DNA of 64,000 nucleotides. Source: Epiperipatus broadwayi. Taxonomy: Eukaryota > Onychophora > Udeonychophora > Euonychophora > Peripatidae. Location: positions 1,215,501 through 1,279,500 of the forward strand of contig JAQFVV010006450.1 of NCBI GenBank assembly GCA_028023455.1, given 5' to 3'. The stretch's first letter is position 1. Each line of letters starts with the position of its first letter. Shown in pieces: positions 12,001-23,899 of the stretch. Made by a program: the position numbers and the translations under genes. The notes beneath the pieces are model-generated. The model worked only from the letters and a program-made list of their open reading frames with translations, had not been told where the DNA came from and ran no database searches.

Positions 12001-12012
12001 TCTAGTCAGGTT

Positions 12013-12117
12013 AAACCACTAAACATCACATGATGACCATCTCATACTTCTGGCATCCATTGATTACTCTGGTTAGCACAAGGTGGCACTACTATATGGA
12101 GAGTTTTTGCCTGTTTA
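12013..12117 (+). mobile_element. FB1 family element, 105-bp internal-deletion copy
   Basis: Begins with the FB1 head AAACCACTAAACATCACATGA and jumps to the far end of the FB1 body (TCTGGCATCCATTGATTACTC), ending GAGTTTTTGCCTGTTTA. It is flanked by the 11-bp direct repeat CTAGTCAGGTT at 12002-12012 and 12118-12128. The foldback middle is missing. Confidence 0.8.
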
Positions 12118-12128
12118 CTAGTCAGGTT

Positions 12129-12550
12129 GTTAAATATTTTTAGAAAAATTTAAACCTTATTGATAATTTTTCAAATACATTCCACTATTAACATTAATAT
12201 GCATATTAGTATACAAAACATTTTGAGTATTATCATCTTTCTTCTTTAGGTATTGCTGATTTGACTAATATAGGAATTGAATTGTTAATCTTAAGTTTTG
12301 TGAATACCGAATTTAAAGTGATATTCCAACCAATTGAACTAGTTGCTTGCTATTTGGTTCGAGGTCATCTTAAATTCAGACTTCATGAATCTAAGGTTAT
12401 TGGCTCAGTCCCCATAGCAAATTATTACTGGTAGGTCAGTAATTCTTGAAGAAAAAAAGAGAATACTAATAGATGAAAAATGATAAATAAGTTTGAACAT
12501 TTTTAAAATTTATTTAACAATTCAACTAGATGATAGAAATATGCCATGAA
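12129..12550. repeat. Head-to-head inverted SINE pair (FB2), copy 1
   Basis: Two diverged copies of one tRNA-headed repeat face away from a centre near 12345. The left arm reads on the minus strand and the right arm on the plus strand. Both contain a tRNA-like GGTT..GAGTTC/GGTTCG block, a pyrimidine/purine-rich CTTCTTTAGGTATTGCTG (left) or its complement (right), and a tail with AACTAGATGATAGAAAT. The clearer copy is at 39413-40000. Confidence 0.6.
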
Positions 12551-15500
12551 ATAATAACAAATAATATTATTTGATGAATTGCAAGAAAGAATTGTTTAAT
12601 TAAAGAAAGCCAGTAATCGTTGTCCTTATCACGGACTCTTATTCTACTCCATTGTGTGCGTGTGTTGTGTGAGTAGTTGCAAAGAAACTTGTATGAAAGT
12701 AACAAATAAAACGCTATATTTCAGGATTTTATCTTTAAAATTAATTATTGATGATAAATTTGATTTTTAATATTAAATATTTATGAATAGTTATGTCAGA
12801 CTAATATAAGAGTATATATGTAATTAAAATTTGTTTACGGCAAGGCTTTTTATTTTTTATATTGTTTGTGATTAATGCTATAAATGTCCAGGAAATTGAA
12901 AATATTTAACATTGAAATTAATGAGAAGAGAAACTTTGCAAAAAAAAAAATGTGTGTGGGGGTGGGGGTTCACATTATTAGTTAAAAATAAGGAAAATAA
13001 TAGGAAATTCAAGATAAAAGTGTACATCAAGTTAATTCAATTTTTTCAATCTATTTTGTTAGTTGAAAAGATTTTAAAGATGAGATTTGTAAAAGCCACG
13101 TTTCAAGATAAATTGTAAACTATCTAAGTCCTCTTAGATTTGTTGATGATATTGTTGTTTTTTGCACCTGATGATTTGCAATTAAGATTTAGTGAACTAT
13201 TTTCAGTCAGTTTGGAAATCACGTTTAAAATAAACTTTGTAAAATAAAGTTATTTTTTAACCGATTTGTATTACTTAATAATAATATAGTGAAATTAAAG
13301 AAAATTTAAAAATTGAATAAATAATAATGTTGTTTAGTCAATTAGCGTCAATTGCAAATAAAATAAATAAGAATGACCTAAATTGTTAGCTCATGATAAT
13401 AATCCTTGAATAAAGGATCACTTGAATAAGATAAAGTGAAGGGGGTGGGGGCGACTTTTAATTTGTCAATTCGTACTACATGTGTATTTGATTGGTCATC
13501 AGCCATTAATGATTCTGATTGATCATTAGCCATGAATGTTTATCAATTTAGATATAAAGATAGGTCTGGTAAAGTATTTTCCATATTTTTTTCAGTTAAC
13601 TTCCATTTAATTTACACATAACTGTAAATTTATTATTATAACATTAGCACACATTGCCGTAATTAGTCTATTCACTACAAAATAAGTCTTTCTAGTATCT
13701 TTCTGCAGATGAAACATGCATCAGTCAGACTATTTTTGCTATCCAAAATTGATCTATTATTAGATGACTTAATTGAGTTGGTTTCAGATGAATACCTAAA
13801 TTGCTCAGTAAAGATACAAACTTAAATGGGATAAAGCTGTTACTTGAACTGCAATTGTAAATCAAAGTTATTAATAAATGATGTCTGTGAGGTTGATATA
13901 TTTTAAAATTTTATTTTTTATCACGTTTTAATGAGAAACTATACTTAATTATTTTGATATTTGTGTAATGAGCAGAGAATTTAAACAGTAACTGGCTTTT
14001 ATTGAACTGGAGAGAATATTTTACAGTTAGTTGCAAAATAATGTGACTTGAAAATGAACAGGCATGAGAGGGAGAAATGATAACATGGATTGTGAGCATA
14101 AACAGGTAAGATAAAATAATAATCTATTGGGGACATTTTATAATGAAAATAGATAAATAATTGTGTCTGAGTAACTTCAGGGTTGATCAAAAGTATTATC
14201 CCAAAGCTAATCTATTATTTATGAAATAAAATAACACCTTCAATATATTTGAATTTTTTTTTTTTTAAGGATTAGTATTGGTACCAGTGTTAAAACCTAG
14301 TAGATCAAATATAGAATTGAATTATTTAACAAAGAGAATTTGGTCATTTTGTGAATTTTGAGCCATGCCTTTATAACTTTTATATTAATAGAAGAAACAT
14401 TTACTTTGTCTGAATCCAGAAATGGACTTCTTTAATCTTGTTAATGTATTGATTAATTCATCATCAGAACCTGGCACTTACATAACAATCCATTTCACTG
14501 GGAAGGAGATAATACACTTTTAAGAAATGGTATGTCTTCATTAAGATCTATTGATTGTAACCTGTGTAAATTGATTTAAACCATACAAAAGAATAGAACA
14601 TAAAAGAGTCGTTTATTCCTTCTCAGTTGAAACCAGACATCATGGTGTTATTGCTTAAATTTTGCATAATACATTGTATTGTATATTTTTAAAAATCATT
14701 TAAAATGATGTAATATTATATTGCATTCAACATATTGTCAGTGCTAGTATCAGAAGATGGCCTGTCAATAGCAGAACATTTTCGATCTTGCATTTATTTT
14801 TGATTCTACTGTTGTCTGTGAGTTGACCTTTATCAGAAGTTGAAAGGAGTCTAAAATAATCTTCAACAATGCTTTTAATGAGAATGCTTTTTTTTATCAA
14901 ATGTTTGTTATACAAATGTGTATAAGACAGTTTTTAATATTATTTTTAAAAACATTTATTGATTAATATATATCGGAAAATTTCCTCTTTATTTTCGGTT
15001 CAAAGATTGAGTCAATGAGACCAAATGAATATAAAGAGATAATTGGTAGTAAATCAATTAATTAAAAAAATTGAATCAAAATATATAAATATAATTACAC
15101 AGTAATTGATATTAATACTTTTTTTATATGCAGTTATTAGGATTTAGCTTTAAAATTCTTTAACATTAACGTGTTTGAAAAAAAAAAAGACTATTATGTG
15201 TTGAGTATTACATAACAGAAATTGGGGGGGGGGGGGGGTGAGATGCATAAGTATGGTTTTGCATAATTATTTAAAAACTGGTTGTTTACATGTAAGTTAA
15301 TAGTAATAACCTTTTCCCCATATCTTTTAAATGTCTCTTTCAGTAAAAAAATATAGTTTACGATCATTTTTCATTGACTTATGAATTAGTGCAAATATTT
15401 AGATTTTATGATCACATATGGTGAGGTCTACATTAATGTCATGGCTTTTAAGACATCATTAAAAATCTAGAGAGAGAGAGAGCTATTGTAGAAAATGGTA

Positions 15501-16190
15501 AAATTCCTAGAACCAGCTCTTCCCTCTATATCAGCCAAATTAGTGCTTGATATGTTTTTCATATTAAAAGGGATGAGGGCTGTTGTTAGAGACATCATAA
15601 CTGTGATAAAGAACATTATAAATTTGTATGGCCTAAATCATGGACCTGAATATAATACATTATAATTTTTTTTGAATTGTATTGACTGTCAATTCCAAAA
15701 AAAGAAGTTATGCGTTCTCGATTCCATTGTTTCTATATAATTGTCTTGGTGCCTATTATGAGTCTGTAAATTATCACATTTAACATGAAAGAAGTATTAG
15801 GATAAAATCTATATCCTAATTTATTGAAAGGGCTGTGTATCTTGTAATTATCTGGATATGTACTGTTACATAGTATCCAGGCTTGTCACCTTTAAAGAAT
15901 CTTAAGTGACATTCTCTAAAATGGAAGGATAAAATAACAATAAATAGAATATCTTTTCAAGCTCTAATTTAACTCTATAAGCTGCAACTCTCTTTCATAA
16001 GGACCACAAAATTTATTAGCACTGTTTTACATTGTCTTATGGGTCATTGCATACATAGTATGCATATTATTTGTTTAATTATAGTATTGTTCTCTTAGTT
16101 GACATCTGTCTTGGCAATTTACCATGAAGCCTTTCATCAAAAAGAAATATAACTATTAAACTATTAAATATGTGTGGTATATATATATAT
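12551..16190. other. AT-rich non-coding DNA, no gene seen
   Basis: No gene or RNA supported. Minor structure: a two-unit tandem repeat at 13489-13543 (TGATTGRTCATYAGCCAT), a G run at 15223-15238, a (GA)n at 15470-15482, and (TA)n at 16179-16198, which abuts a Penelope-like element. Confidence 0.5.
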
Positions 16191-16198
16191 ATATATAT

Positions 16199-16288
16199 GT
16201 AATGTTCTGATATTTTGCGATATTATTATTTCCATACTTAATTCTAAGACTTCGACAAGGCAATTTAATTCACTACTGTAGCTAGCGC
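16199..16288 (-). repeat. Left inverted terminal repeat of PLE copy A
   Basis: Reverse complement of 17291-17380 with about 11 mismatches in 90. Its inner end overlaps the hammerhead-like motif. Confidence 0.85.
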
Positions 16289-16332
16289 TTTTGAAGGAAC
16301 ACGACCTTCATTTTCAAAGATGTAGATAGTTC
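16271..16332 (-). ncRNA. Hammerhead-ribozyme-like motif of PLE copy A, degenerate
   Basis: On the minus strand: UUGAAAAU, then stem II GAAGG with loop UCGUGUU and CCUUC, then AAAA (expected GAAA), a short GCGCU stem III, a UA cleavage-type dinucleotide, and GCUACAGUAGU as the return strand of stem I. The order matches a type I hammerhead. Core bases have decayed, so activity is doubtful. Hammerheads are established in Penelope-like elements. Confidence 0.5.
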
Positions 16333-16439
16333 TTATGATGACTGTTTAACATAAAAGATGCAAAATTATGTAAATCAGAATTGCCATTTCTTAGAAATGG
16401 CATAAAACGTATCTCTTTTGTTTATAGAGTTAGTGTCCA

Positions 16440-17130
16440 AATTAATAAAGTAGACTCTTTGATTTTTCTCCTCACCTCATGTCGCTCCCTGCACACCATG
16501 CGAGGATTATCTGGGATGCAAAGGTGGCCTGTTGTAGCTTTTTGCTGTACAAAAATGGAAGGTGGGAGGGGTCTGCAAGCACCTTATTGTACATTTACTT
16601 GTGTTGCAACAATCTTGTGTGGACCGAAGCTCTAGTATCCCCATAATATGAAGCACGACAGTTGTTTTCTGGGCAAGCAATTTTGTACACTGCCTGCTGT
16701 GTATATATTGGAGGGAGTTTATCTTTGGTGTTGTTAATGCATCTATTGAAATTGGGAGGGGGTCGGTAACATATGCTAAAATTGTTATGAAAAATTGTTT
16801 GTAGATTTGTGTGTATGTTTCAATGTATGGCAGCAAGATTTTGTTTCTGTTCTGCCTGTCAGCAAGGTTGGGAGGGTCCTTAAAACCTCTGATTATCTTG
16901 TCTATTAATCTTTTGTTATATCTGGCTTTTATTAACTTGTCCCTAAATCTTTCAATATTCGTTTTTTTGTCAGCTTCAAAACTACACAATCTGGAGTTTC
17001 TATTCAGAAATGTTTTCAGGCCTGCTAGTTTGTACATGTTGGGTGTATTTGACAGATAGTGGATGTAGCCTCTTATGTTGTCAGGTTTGATGAGAATTTT
17101 GAGGCGGAAACATTGATTCTTAATCCCCAC
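16440..17130 (-). pseudogene. Penelope-like polyprotein: thumb/linker plus GIY-YIG endonuclease, frameshifted
   Basis: The long open part (16507-17130) begins mid-protein and contains the segment IKPDNIRGYIHYLSNTPNMY, then linker helices with RGF and LLPYIE. The endonuclease continues in another frame: TKDKLPPIYTQQAVYKIACP, then NNCRASYYGDT, then RLLQHK followed by a stop. VYKIAC and YYGDT are the GIY and YIG parts, with cysteines between them as in the PLE endonuclease zinc-binding insert. The reverse-transcriptase domain is missing apart from its last piece, so the copy is dead. Confidence 0.85.
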
Positions 17131-17290
17131 CTGTATGGCTAAATATTTAACACAGCCACCAATTCCTTTTGTGCTATGTTTATGGTGAGTTCCAAGGCAG
17201 TTTTTAACTCTGTGATTATGTCTCCCATGGTCTCTTTCGATGCGCTATAAAAATGTCATTTACATCACGAGTCACTGCTTAAATTTGAAA

Positions 17291-17380
17291 GCTCTAGCTA
17301 CAGTAGGGAAATAAATTGAATTGTCGAAGCGTTAGAATTAAGTGTGGAAATAATATTATCATAAAATATCAGAACATTAC
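17291..17380 (+). repeat. Right inverted terminal repeat of PLE copy A
   Basis: Starts GCTCTAGCTACAGTAGGGAA and ends ATATCAGAACATTAC; it mirrors 16199-16288. Confidence 0.85.
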
Positions 17381-19020
17381 AAAAAGAAATATGAAAATCT
17401 ATAGAATCAATTAGTTTTTTATTGTCAATCCTCTCACGATGTTTCACATAAAGTAGTTATAAATTTTAAAATGTTTGGTTTTAGAAATAAATGAATGAAT
17501 AAAAAAAATAGAGGGAAGGAATGGATTTTTGTATGGCTAAAGTCATACTCTCCAAATCTATTCAACATTAAAAATATTTTTAAAATAATTTATTTTTTAT
17601 CTGATTGTTCTTTGAATTTGGGAGATTTTAAAAAATAACTAAATGATTAGTTATTTGTGTCAAAATTATATTTGTGCATTACAAGTGAAAGTTTGAGTTT
17701 TATTCCAAGATCTCTAGCTTACAAGTGCTTTTTTTTTTTTAGCTGAATTAGTTTTGTTCTATTATTTTCAGCATTGACATTAGCAGATGCATTATTTTTT
17801 TGAAACTTGTGATTGATATTTTCAGATAAAATCATTTTTACCCTCCCTAGCTGGTCTTACAATGCTAGCCATCTTAAGCAATGAAAGAAGTTATTTTTGA
17901 TCAAAATAGTTATTCATTTGATAAATTTTAGTGTTACAATTTATTGCTTGCTTGTTAGCTGACCTCAGTTGTTGAGAACAGAATTCTTGAAATTTGATGG
18001 CAATTGTCTTTCCTAAAATATCTTTCCATGGAACAAGTTGGTATGTAAGTCATAGATAGTTTTTTTAATAGTTGCTTCAAATTGTAGAATTTTCTAGAAG
18101 TCTTAATAAGTTTTAGAGAAAAAAATGTTGAACTTATTATTTAATCTATTCAATTTTTGAAAATTTCCAGCAATGTGACCAGCTATTTTTAATGATTATC
18201 ATTCTATCTGCATTTCTTCAGTGCAGTATGGGAATGTTTTAGTTTTTCAGACTAAAATCACTCTTTCTGGCTATCTGCAGCTTTTATTTACTAGTTTTCC
18301 AATCATTTGATGTGGAAAAAACTGAAAATAACATAATATTGACTTCTTAATTTTAAAAAAATCTGAAGATGGCAGTATTATACACAGAACCTAATACAAA
18401 TGAACCAAAAATTACTTTATAATCATTGAAGGCATTATTTTTGTCATTTTTTAATAATTATAAGTGGAATTTTAAAACATCATTTTGTTGCTTTATGATG
18501 GCTTAATAAGATTTCATTTGGGTTTTGGAAATGTAATTAAATTTTCTTTAGTTCATTAAATATTTTTATTAGCAATTATAAAATAACAAAAGTCATCATT
18601 CTGATTACTTATTTCAGTTTTTTTTTTTGTACTTGCAAAGTTGAAATATTATTTTTAAGAACGATTTTCATTTGTAAACTTATTTTTCTAAGAAATAGAT
18701 TTCAAAATTGTACAAATATTTTACAGAATAAAGATTTAATCATTAAAATAAAAAAACTTGAAAATCTAATGCAAACAGTCATTAGTGAGTGAAAAAACAT
18801 TTCTGAATAAAAATGTTAAACAGATCAAGATTCTTCATGTCTAAATTGGTATTTTTAACTTTATCAGTTATCTCTGTATTATGTATAATTGGAAGATATT
18901 TATTTGTAATGAAATGGTAAATTTTTAAGATTATATAATTAAAATTGATCTCATTTAACTATAACATCAAATGAATGTTTAAAATAAAATTATAAATTTG
19001 TATATTTTTTTTTTTATGAA
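17381..19020. other. AT-rich non-coding DNA, no gene seen
   Basis: Nothing recognisable beyond homopolymers. Confidence 0.5.
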
Positions 19021-19034
19021 TTGAATTCATTAAA

Positions 19035-19205
19035 ATTTGAAAAACTTCTTTGTGTCCATGAATGCCTATTCAATGACATCTTGTTGCATTACTTTCATTT
19101 CCTTTTATTTTCTCTCATATCTGCTCTTTTCGGTCCTGGATCTGGCCCATATAAATAATGCTGGGGTTTTCCCCAGCTCCATAAACCATTGTTTTATTGT
19201 GTCAA
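19035..19205 (-). pseudogene. Coding-like relic of unknown family
   Basis: One minus-strand frame reads TIKQWFMELGKTPALFIWAR, then SRTEKSRYERK, a stop, KEMKVMQQDVIE, a stop, AFMDTKKFFKF and a final stop. Composition is protein-like (Trp, Arg, Glu, Lys) and differs from the surrounding AT-driven peptides. No family was identified. It may be a decayed transposon protein or a repeat consensus; chance cannot be excluded. Confidence 0.3.
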
Positions 19206-19209
19206 TTAT

Positions 19210-20630
19210 TAACAAATCATAGTTTGTTGCAAGAGAATTTATTTTGTTGGAGGGGGGGGGTGTTACATAAATGATTTACTAAGATAACATTTGTCACAAA
19301 TCACCTTTTATCAGACATGGCTGTTAATCTATTACTTTTGAGCTACTTTATTGCAAGCTGTTTGCAGCAGTTTACATGAAAAAACTTCAAGGAGTAGCTA
19401 AGTTACATTTGATTTTGTATATACAAAGGATGCACATAATAATATTGATTTTAGAAGTATTCCAAGTTTTGTACAATCATACTTTTAAATGAGGCATAAA
19501 CTTTGTGTGAAACAAACATCTATCAAAGATTTTTTTTCGGCAATTGTTACTTAATAATGCTGAATCATGATTTAAAAGATCTTTTCATCTATATTGCTTT
19601 ATTTGGAAATAAAAGTTGGGATTATGAAAATAAATATTAAAAACTTGAGTATTGCAATTTTAAAATTGTGATAGATGTGAATATTTCAAATTATAAAATC
19701 TGAGTTGTATTTAAAAACTAACAATTGAATTGTTTTGTCTACAATTTTTAATTATGTCCTAGTTCTAGAACCTTCCTATATATATTGTTTTTATTCTTCA
19801 TCTCTCTGAAAAATGATGGATTAAAGTTTGACAGTATTTAATTGTTTTTTCTTTTTGTCTTCTGTTTTTTTTCTTGATTACTAACATCATCATCTTTAAA
19901 TAATTCTTGATATGGTTAAGCTGATAGCATACTCCTAATCATGGAAATATCACTTGGCTGTAGATCTCTTTGTTAATTTCCTCTGTAACGCTAGAGAAAA
20001 AGATAAGAAAACTTCCCCCCCCTCATTGGCTGACCAAACTTGGGGGCAGCTGAGAATATAGTGAAGAATGACCAATCACAAGGACTTGCATGATTATGAT
20101 TGCATTATTTATGGACTTTTATCTGATTTGCCTGTTATTACAACAACAATGGATGAACTTAGCCTTATATACTCCTAGTATTAAGAATTGTTTGATTATT
20201 TTCAGCTTCCATGATCTTTGTACTCTTACAGATTGAAGCCTATCTTTCCATTTTCTGTATTTTTTTCATATTTATACTCAATTTCCATAATTCTGTGATC
20301 TAATAATGTAAATTATGTAATATGTTTGATTTAGTGGCTGATCTTTGGTGTGGTTGTACTAAATGTTTACAATACAATCATCTTTACATCTTAATTATGT
20401 TATTTTTATTATATAACTTCTTTTGTACATATTTCAGAATTTTTAAATGTATCCTTGTAACCTACAGAATGCTATGAAAACAATCTAACTTTTTCTTAGA
20501 CAGTGACAAATATTGTAGTTAAATTTAACATTAATTAATTTTCATTTACTATGTGTTCGATTTCTGTTGTGCTCTTGATTGAAGTACATTAAGGTAGTTG
20601 TACTTATATGATGGATTATTTCTACCATCT
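19210..20630. other. AT-rich non-coding DNA, no gene seen
   Basis: A C run followed by ATTGG (20018-20028) and a CCAAT (20080-20084) lie close together near 20.0-20.1 kb, but no transcript or core promoter is evident. Confidence 0.45.
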
Positions 20631-20830
20631 AACACTTAATCATGAATGTCTTCAGAAAATGTTAAATTTTATTTCTATTTTCCAGTTACATTCAACACAG
20701 GTTACTATCATTCAAATATGATTGAGAAATTATATAAACTTTAAAATTTTTCTAAAGACATTCATGATTTAATGTTAGATGCTGGAAATAGTCCAACATA
20801 TAAATTTAACTAAAATGCCATCATCAGAAA
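20625..20830. repeat. Inverted repeat of FB2 tail sequence
   Basis: TTATTTCTACCATCTAACACT with AATGTCTTCAGAAAATG on the left is mirrored on the right by CTAAAGACATTCATG with TTAGATGCTGGAAATAGTCC. Both arms match the outer tail of FB2 at 39430-39480. The tRNA-like heads are absent, so this is an internally deleted inverted pair. Confidence 0.6.
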
Positions 20831-21929
20831 TCTTTCATAAATTTTATTAGTTAAATTTTTTCTGAATTTAACCAATATCATCGTCATTTTGAGTAGCTTT
20901 GTACTTGTTTTGTTCTAAATGGCTATTGAAAACCTGAAGAATTTTTAGGAACAAATGTCCAAAACAAATTGTCACAATGATCTTGAGTATACATTATTAT
21001 GAAGAGCATTCAAAAGGGGTTTATAATCAAAAGAGATTGAGGATCACTAGTTTGGATACTTGATAGGATTTTTTTTAAAGTCCTATTTGTGTTCAACATG
21101 TTTGTCTGTGGTGAAGATATTGCAGTTTAGAATTTGATTAGTTATTGATTTCAGTTTATATTTTATATTGACATTTTACCTGGGAATTACATTTTGATCT
21201 AAGCATTATTTCTTAATATTATTTTTTCTACTTATTTACTTACTCGACTTCATTACTTATGCATATTTTTATTTAAATATTACATATACTATGTCTTTTT
21301 TATGTTATTAGATTTGATGACATGTAAAAATAATATTTGAATTTTTAAAACATGTTTACATGCTACACTAAACATTGGAGATCTATATAAGTTTATATAT
21401 ATATGATAAGTGATGCCAAGGATTGATGTAGTATGTTTTTAGCTAGAAATTCATATATCACTATCAGCATTTAATATTGTTTAATGGTATTTCATCATTG
21501 TTTATTATATATATGAACTTAGTAAAGTAGCATTTCTGCATTTATCTTCCACCCGATTATGACCTGGTCCTTATTAAAATCTAAAAGGTTAGTCTTAGGA
21601 TTTTTTTTTTTCGGATGGCTAATTTTTAATCAAATCATCTGATCATTTGTAAAATAATATTTAGCTCTTCATAGTTAAAGATTAAATTAAATATTTCAAA
21701 AAATCATTCAAACCCTCATAATCCAGAAAATAGCCTGATGGTAATATACTTTTTTCCATTGATCTTTAATATAGGGTTGCTGGAGAGCTTCTGCCCTGCA
21801 ATGAACTGTTTAGGGGTTATTTTTTCTTACCTAAATTTATAACATTATACATGTCTATGAAACAAAGATTCTCATTTCAATAGTAATGTATCTATCTGCT
21901 ATGCATGTAATCTCTGTTCAAGTCTGAGC

Positions 21930-22055
21930 TTAAACAAACTTCAAAACTTTATTAACAGTCTTGGAAGTTTTATTCAAGTTGCCAACTCATAACCAATTCA
22001 GTTAAACATTCATTATTGTTGATAAATGAATATCTCACTATTCTTAATTAACAGT
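21930..22055 (+). repeat. SINE-like family S2, copy
   Basis: GCCAACTCATAACCAATTCAG, then AACATTCATTATTGTTGATAA, then ATGAATATCTCAC; this matches the S2 core. About 270 bases separate it from an RTE fragment. Confidence 0.6.
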
Positions 22056-22323
22056 TGATATTTCTAACCTTTAGAAATCCTCCAATGAATTTAAATTAGA
22101 ATTTGCTAATTGTTTTAAAGTATTAATTAATTTTGAAGATGATTCAGGTCTTGGTTAAGATCAATAAGAAATTAACTGCTTTTCTAATAAGATAATTGAT
22201 ATAAAAAATAAAAACATTTTGCCTGTAAATTTTCATCTGAAGATAATAACATATAAAGAAAAAGAATTTGGAAATATGTCAAAATAATCCATTAAGAAAA
22301 ACTAATATCTAGAATTCTGTAAA

Positions 22324-22990
22324 ATGATACAAAAAAGAGATAATAATGATATAAGAAAATATAATTGCAAATTGGCAAGGAAATCTATTAAAGTGGATAC
22401 AATTCTCAAATATATAGAACATTTGAATATTGGAAGGAAAGTTATTTTAGCAATAAAAAGAAATGATAGAATTATTACTAAAAAGAGAAATAAGAAATAT
22501 GTGGAAAAATTCTACAAGGAAACAACAAGAAACAAAGCAACCATTGCAACTATTTGCATCATCTAAGTTCCCATGCATATTACATGAAGAGGTGAAACAT
22601 GCAATTAAATCTATGAAGGGAAAAATTCCAGGAAGTGATGAAATTGTGTTGATATCTTAAATCAGGCAGATGAAGAGATAGAAAAATTGTTGGAAAAACA
22701 ATATACCATATGTCTAAATGGAAAGATATACCAGATGATTGCCAGAATGCATTAGTGATCAAGATGTTAGAAATCTCAGATATACCAATCTTCTGTCTGT
22801 TTTATAAAAGTCTTTTACCAAGATAATTACAACTCTTCTACAGGACACTTTGGATTTCAATTAACCAAAAGAGTTTAAAACCAAGTATGGAAAAATGCTG
22901 CAACTCTCACATTACCCAACAATTGGAAAGTCTGGTAAAATCTTTTTCGTGTTCTTCTACGAGAAGCTGCTGGAAAAGTCCTTGACCCAC
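22324..22990 (+). pseudogene. RTE-like LINE reverse-transcriptase N-terminal fragment
   Basis: The plus strand shows, across frameshifts, a pre-RT linker (NDRIITKKRNKKYVEKFYKE), RT box 1 (EVKHAIKSMKGKIPGSDEI, about 22590-22650), a helix LNQADEEIEKLLEK, and RT box 2 (NLRYTNLLSVL, stop, KSFTKIIT, then LQDTLDFN, about 22772-22862). Order and wording are typical of RTE-type non-LTR elements. At least four stops or shifts break it, and neither the endonuclease nor the catalytic FADD box is present. The last 100 bases are not clearly LINE. Confidence 0.8.
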
Positions 22991-22999
22991 ACTGGATTG

Positions 23000-23600
23000 G
23001 ATAAAAGCTATTTTACTTATATATTTATACACACACAACATATATAATTTAAAAGAATGTCACAACATTTTTTTATAAACTTACATTTTATATTTATTTT
23101 TTACTGTTAGAAATGCCAAAATCTTTCTCGATTTTTAGCCGAATTTACAAATAATTTATTCCCAGTGCAGTAATTTTTTCAAAGAATAATGTAATTTCTC
23201 ATCAAGACTGTGACAGTCGTTATTGTTTCCACAATGTACAAATTATGGCTTTAAAAAACGTTAAAATACAAATTAGAATGTAGATAACATGTAAAGAATA
23301 ACATGGCTGGGCGTTAATAATTGTTTTTATTCTTCCATCTATTCAATAGATGGGGGGGGGGGCATTCCATTTTAAAGTTATTTAAATATTCAAATCATTT
23401 TAAATAATTTAAAACTTAATTTTTTAAAATAAAATTTAAAGTGTTTTACTGTTATAATGTATAAATAATTAATACATCAATTAAGAAAATGTGTGATCCA
23501 TTAAAAAATATATTTATCATTTTATTGAAGTAAGAATAAATTGCATAATAGCTAGCACACAGTAAAATACAATATTATTTATTAATGAGTCTCTTATCAT
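23000..23600. other. AT-rich non-coding DNA, no gene seen
   Basis: TA-rich text with a G run at 23352-23361; nothing recognised. Confidence 0.5.
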
Positions 23601-23629
23601 GTCAAGATTAACTTTTATTGCTTTTAAAA

Positions 23630-23880
23630 AGAGCAATTAATTGCTCATCTTTAAATTGGTTTAGAGGCCATGCAGTACATGCCATAACCTGGGGTTCAAA
23701 TCTAGAATAAAGCTTACAGATTTTTTTAAGACTGTTTCTAATAGCCAACTCATAATTTTCAAATCCGTTGGTAAATGAATGGTTATTTATATGTAACTGA
23801 AGGATATATATTCTAAGGATAATTTGGATTGGCAGATATGTAATGGAACATTGGTTCTGGGGAATGAGCAATATTTTAAT
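23630..23880 (+). repeat. SINE-like family S2, diverged copy
   Basis: Contains GGGTTCAAATCTAG (B-box-like), then GCCAACTCATAATTTTC and CGTTGGTAAATGAATGG, in the S2 order. The minus-strand ORF spanning it is a shadow of this repeat. Confidence 0.45.
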
Positions 23881-23899
23881 TTGATAAGATTGTTATTTT

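Larger units (their letters stand above)
16199..17380 (-). mobile_element. Penelope-like element (copy A) flanked by 90-bp inverted repeats
   Basis: A 1.18-kb retroelement remnant on the minus strand. Its ends are a 90-bp inverted repeat: 16199-16288 and 17291-17380 match at roughly 88 percent by eye, sharing the outer GTAATGTTCTGAT. Between them lie the end of a reverse transcriptase (DVNDIF, a degraded YxDD region, near 17255), a linker with LLPYIETY, and a GIY-YIG endonuclease split by a frameshift. It is 5'-truncated compared with the usual 2.5-3 kb. PLEs are known to carry terminal repeats in direct or inverted arrangement. Confidence 0.85.

Noticed and set aside
16381-17059. Plus-strand ORFs opposite PLE copy A
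   Set aside because: Antisense shadows of the minus-strand linker and endonuclease.
20015-20090. Promoter with paired CCAAT boxes
   Set aside because: Two CCAAT-type words near a C run without a TATA box, initiator or downstream gene are not enough.
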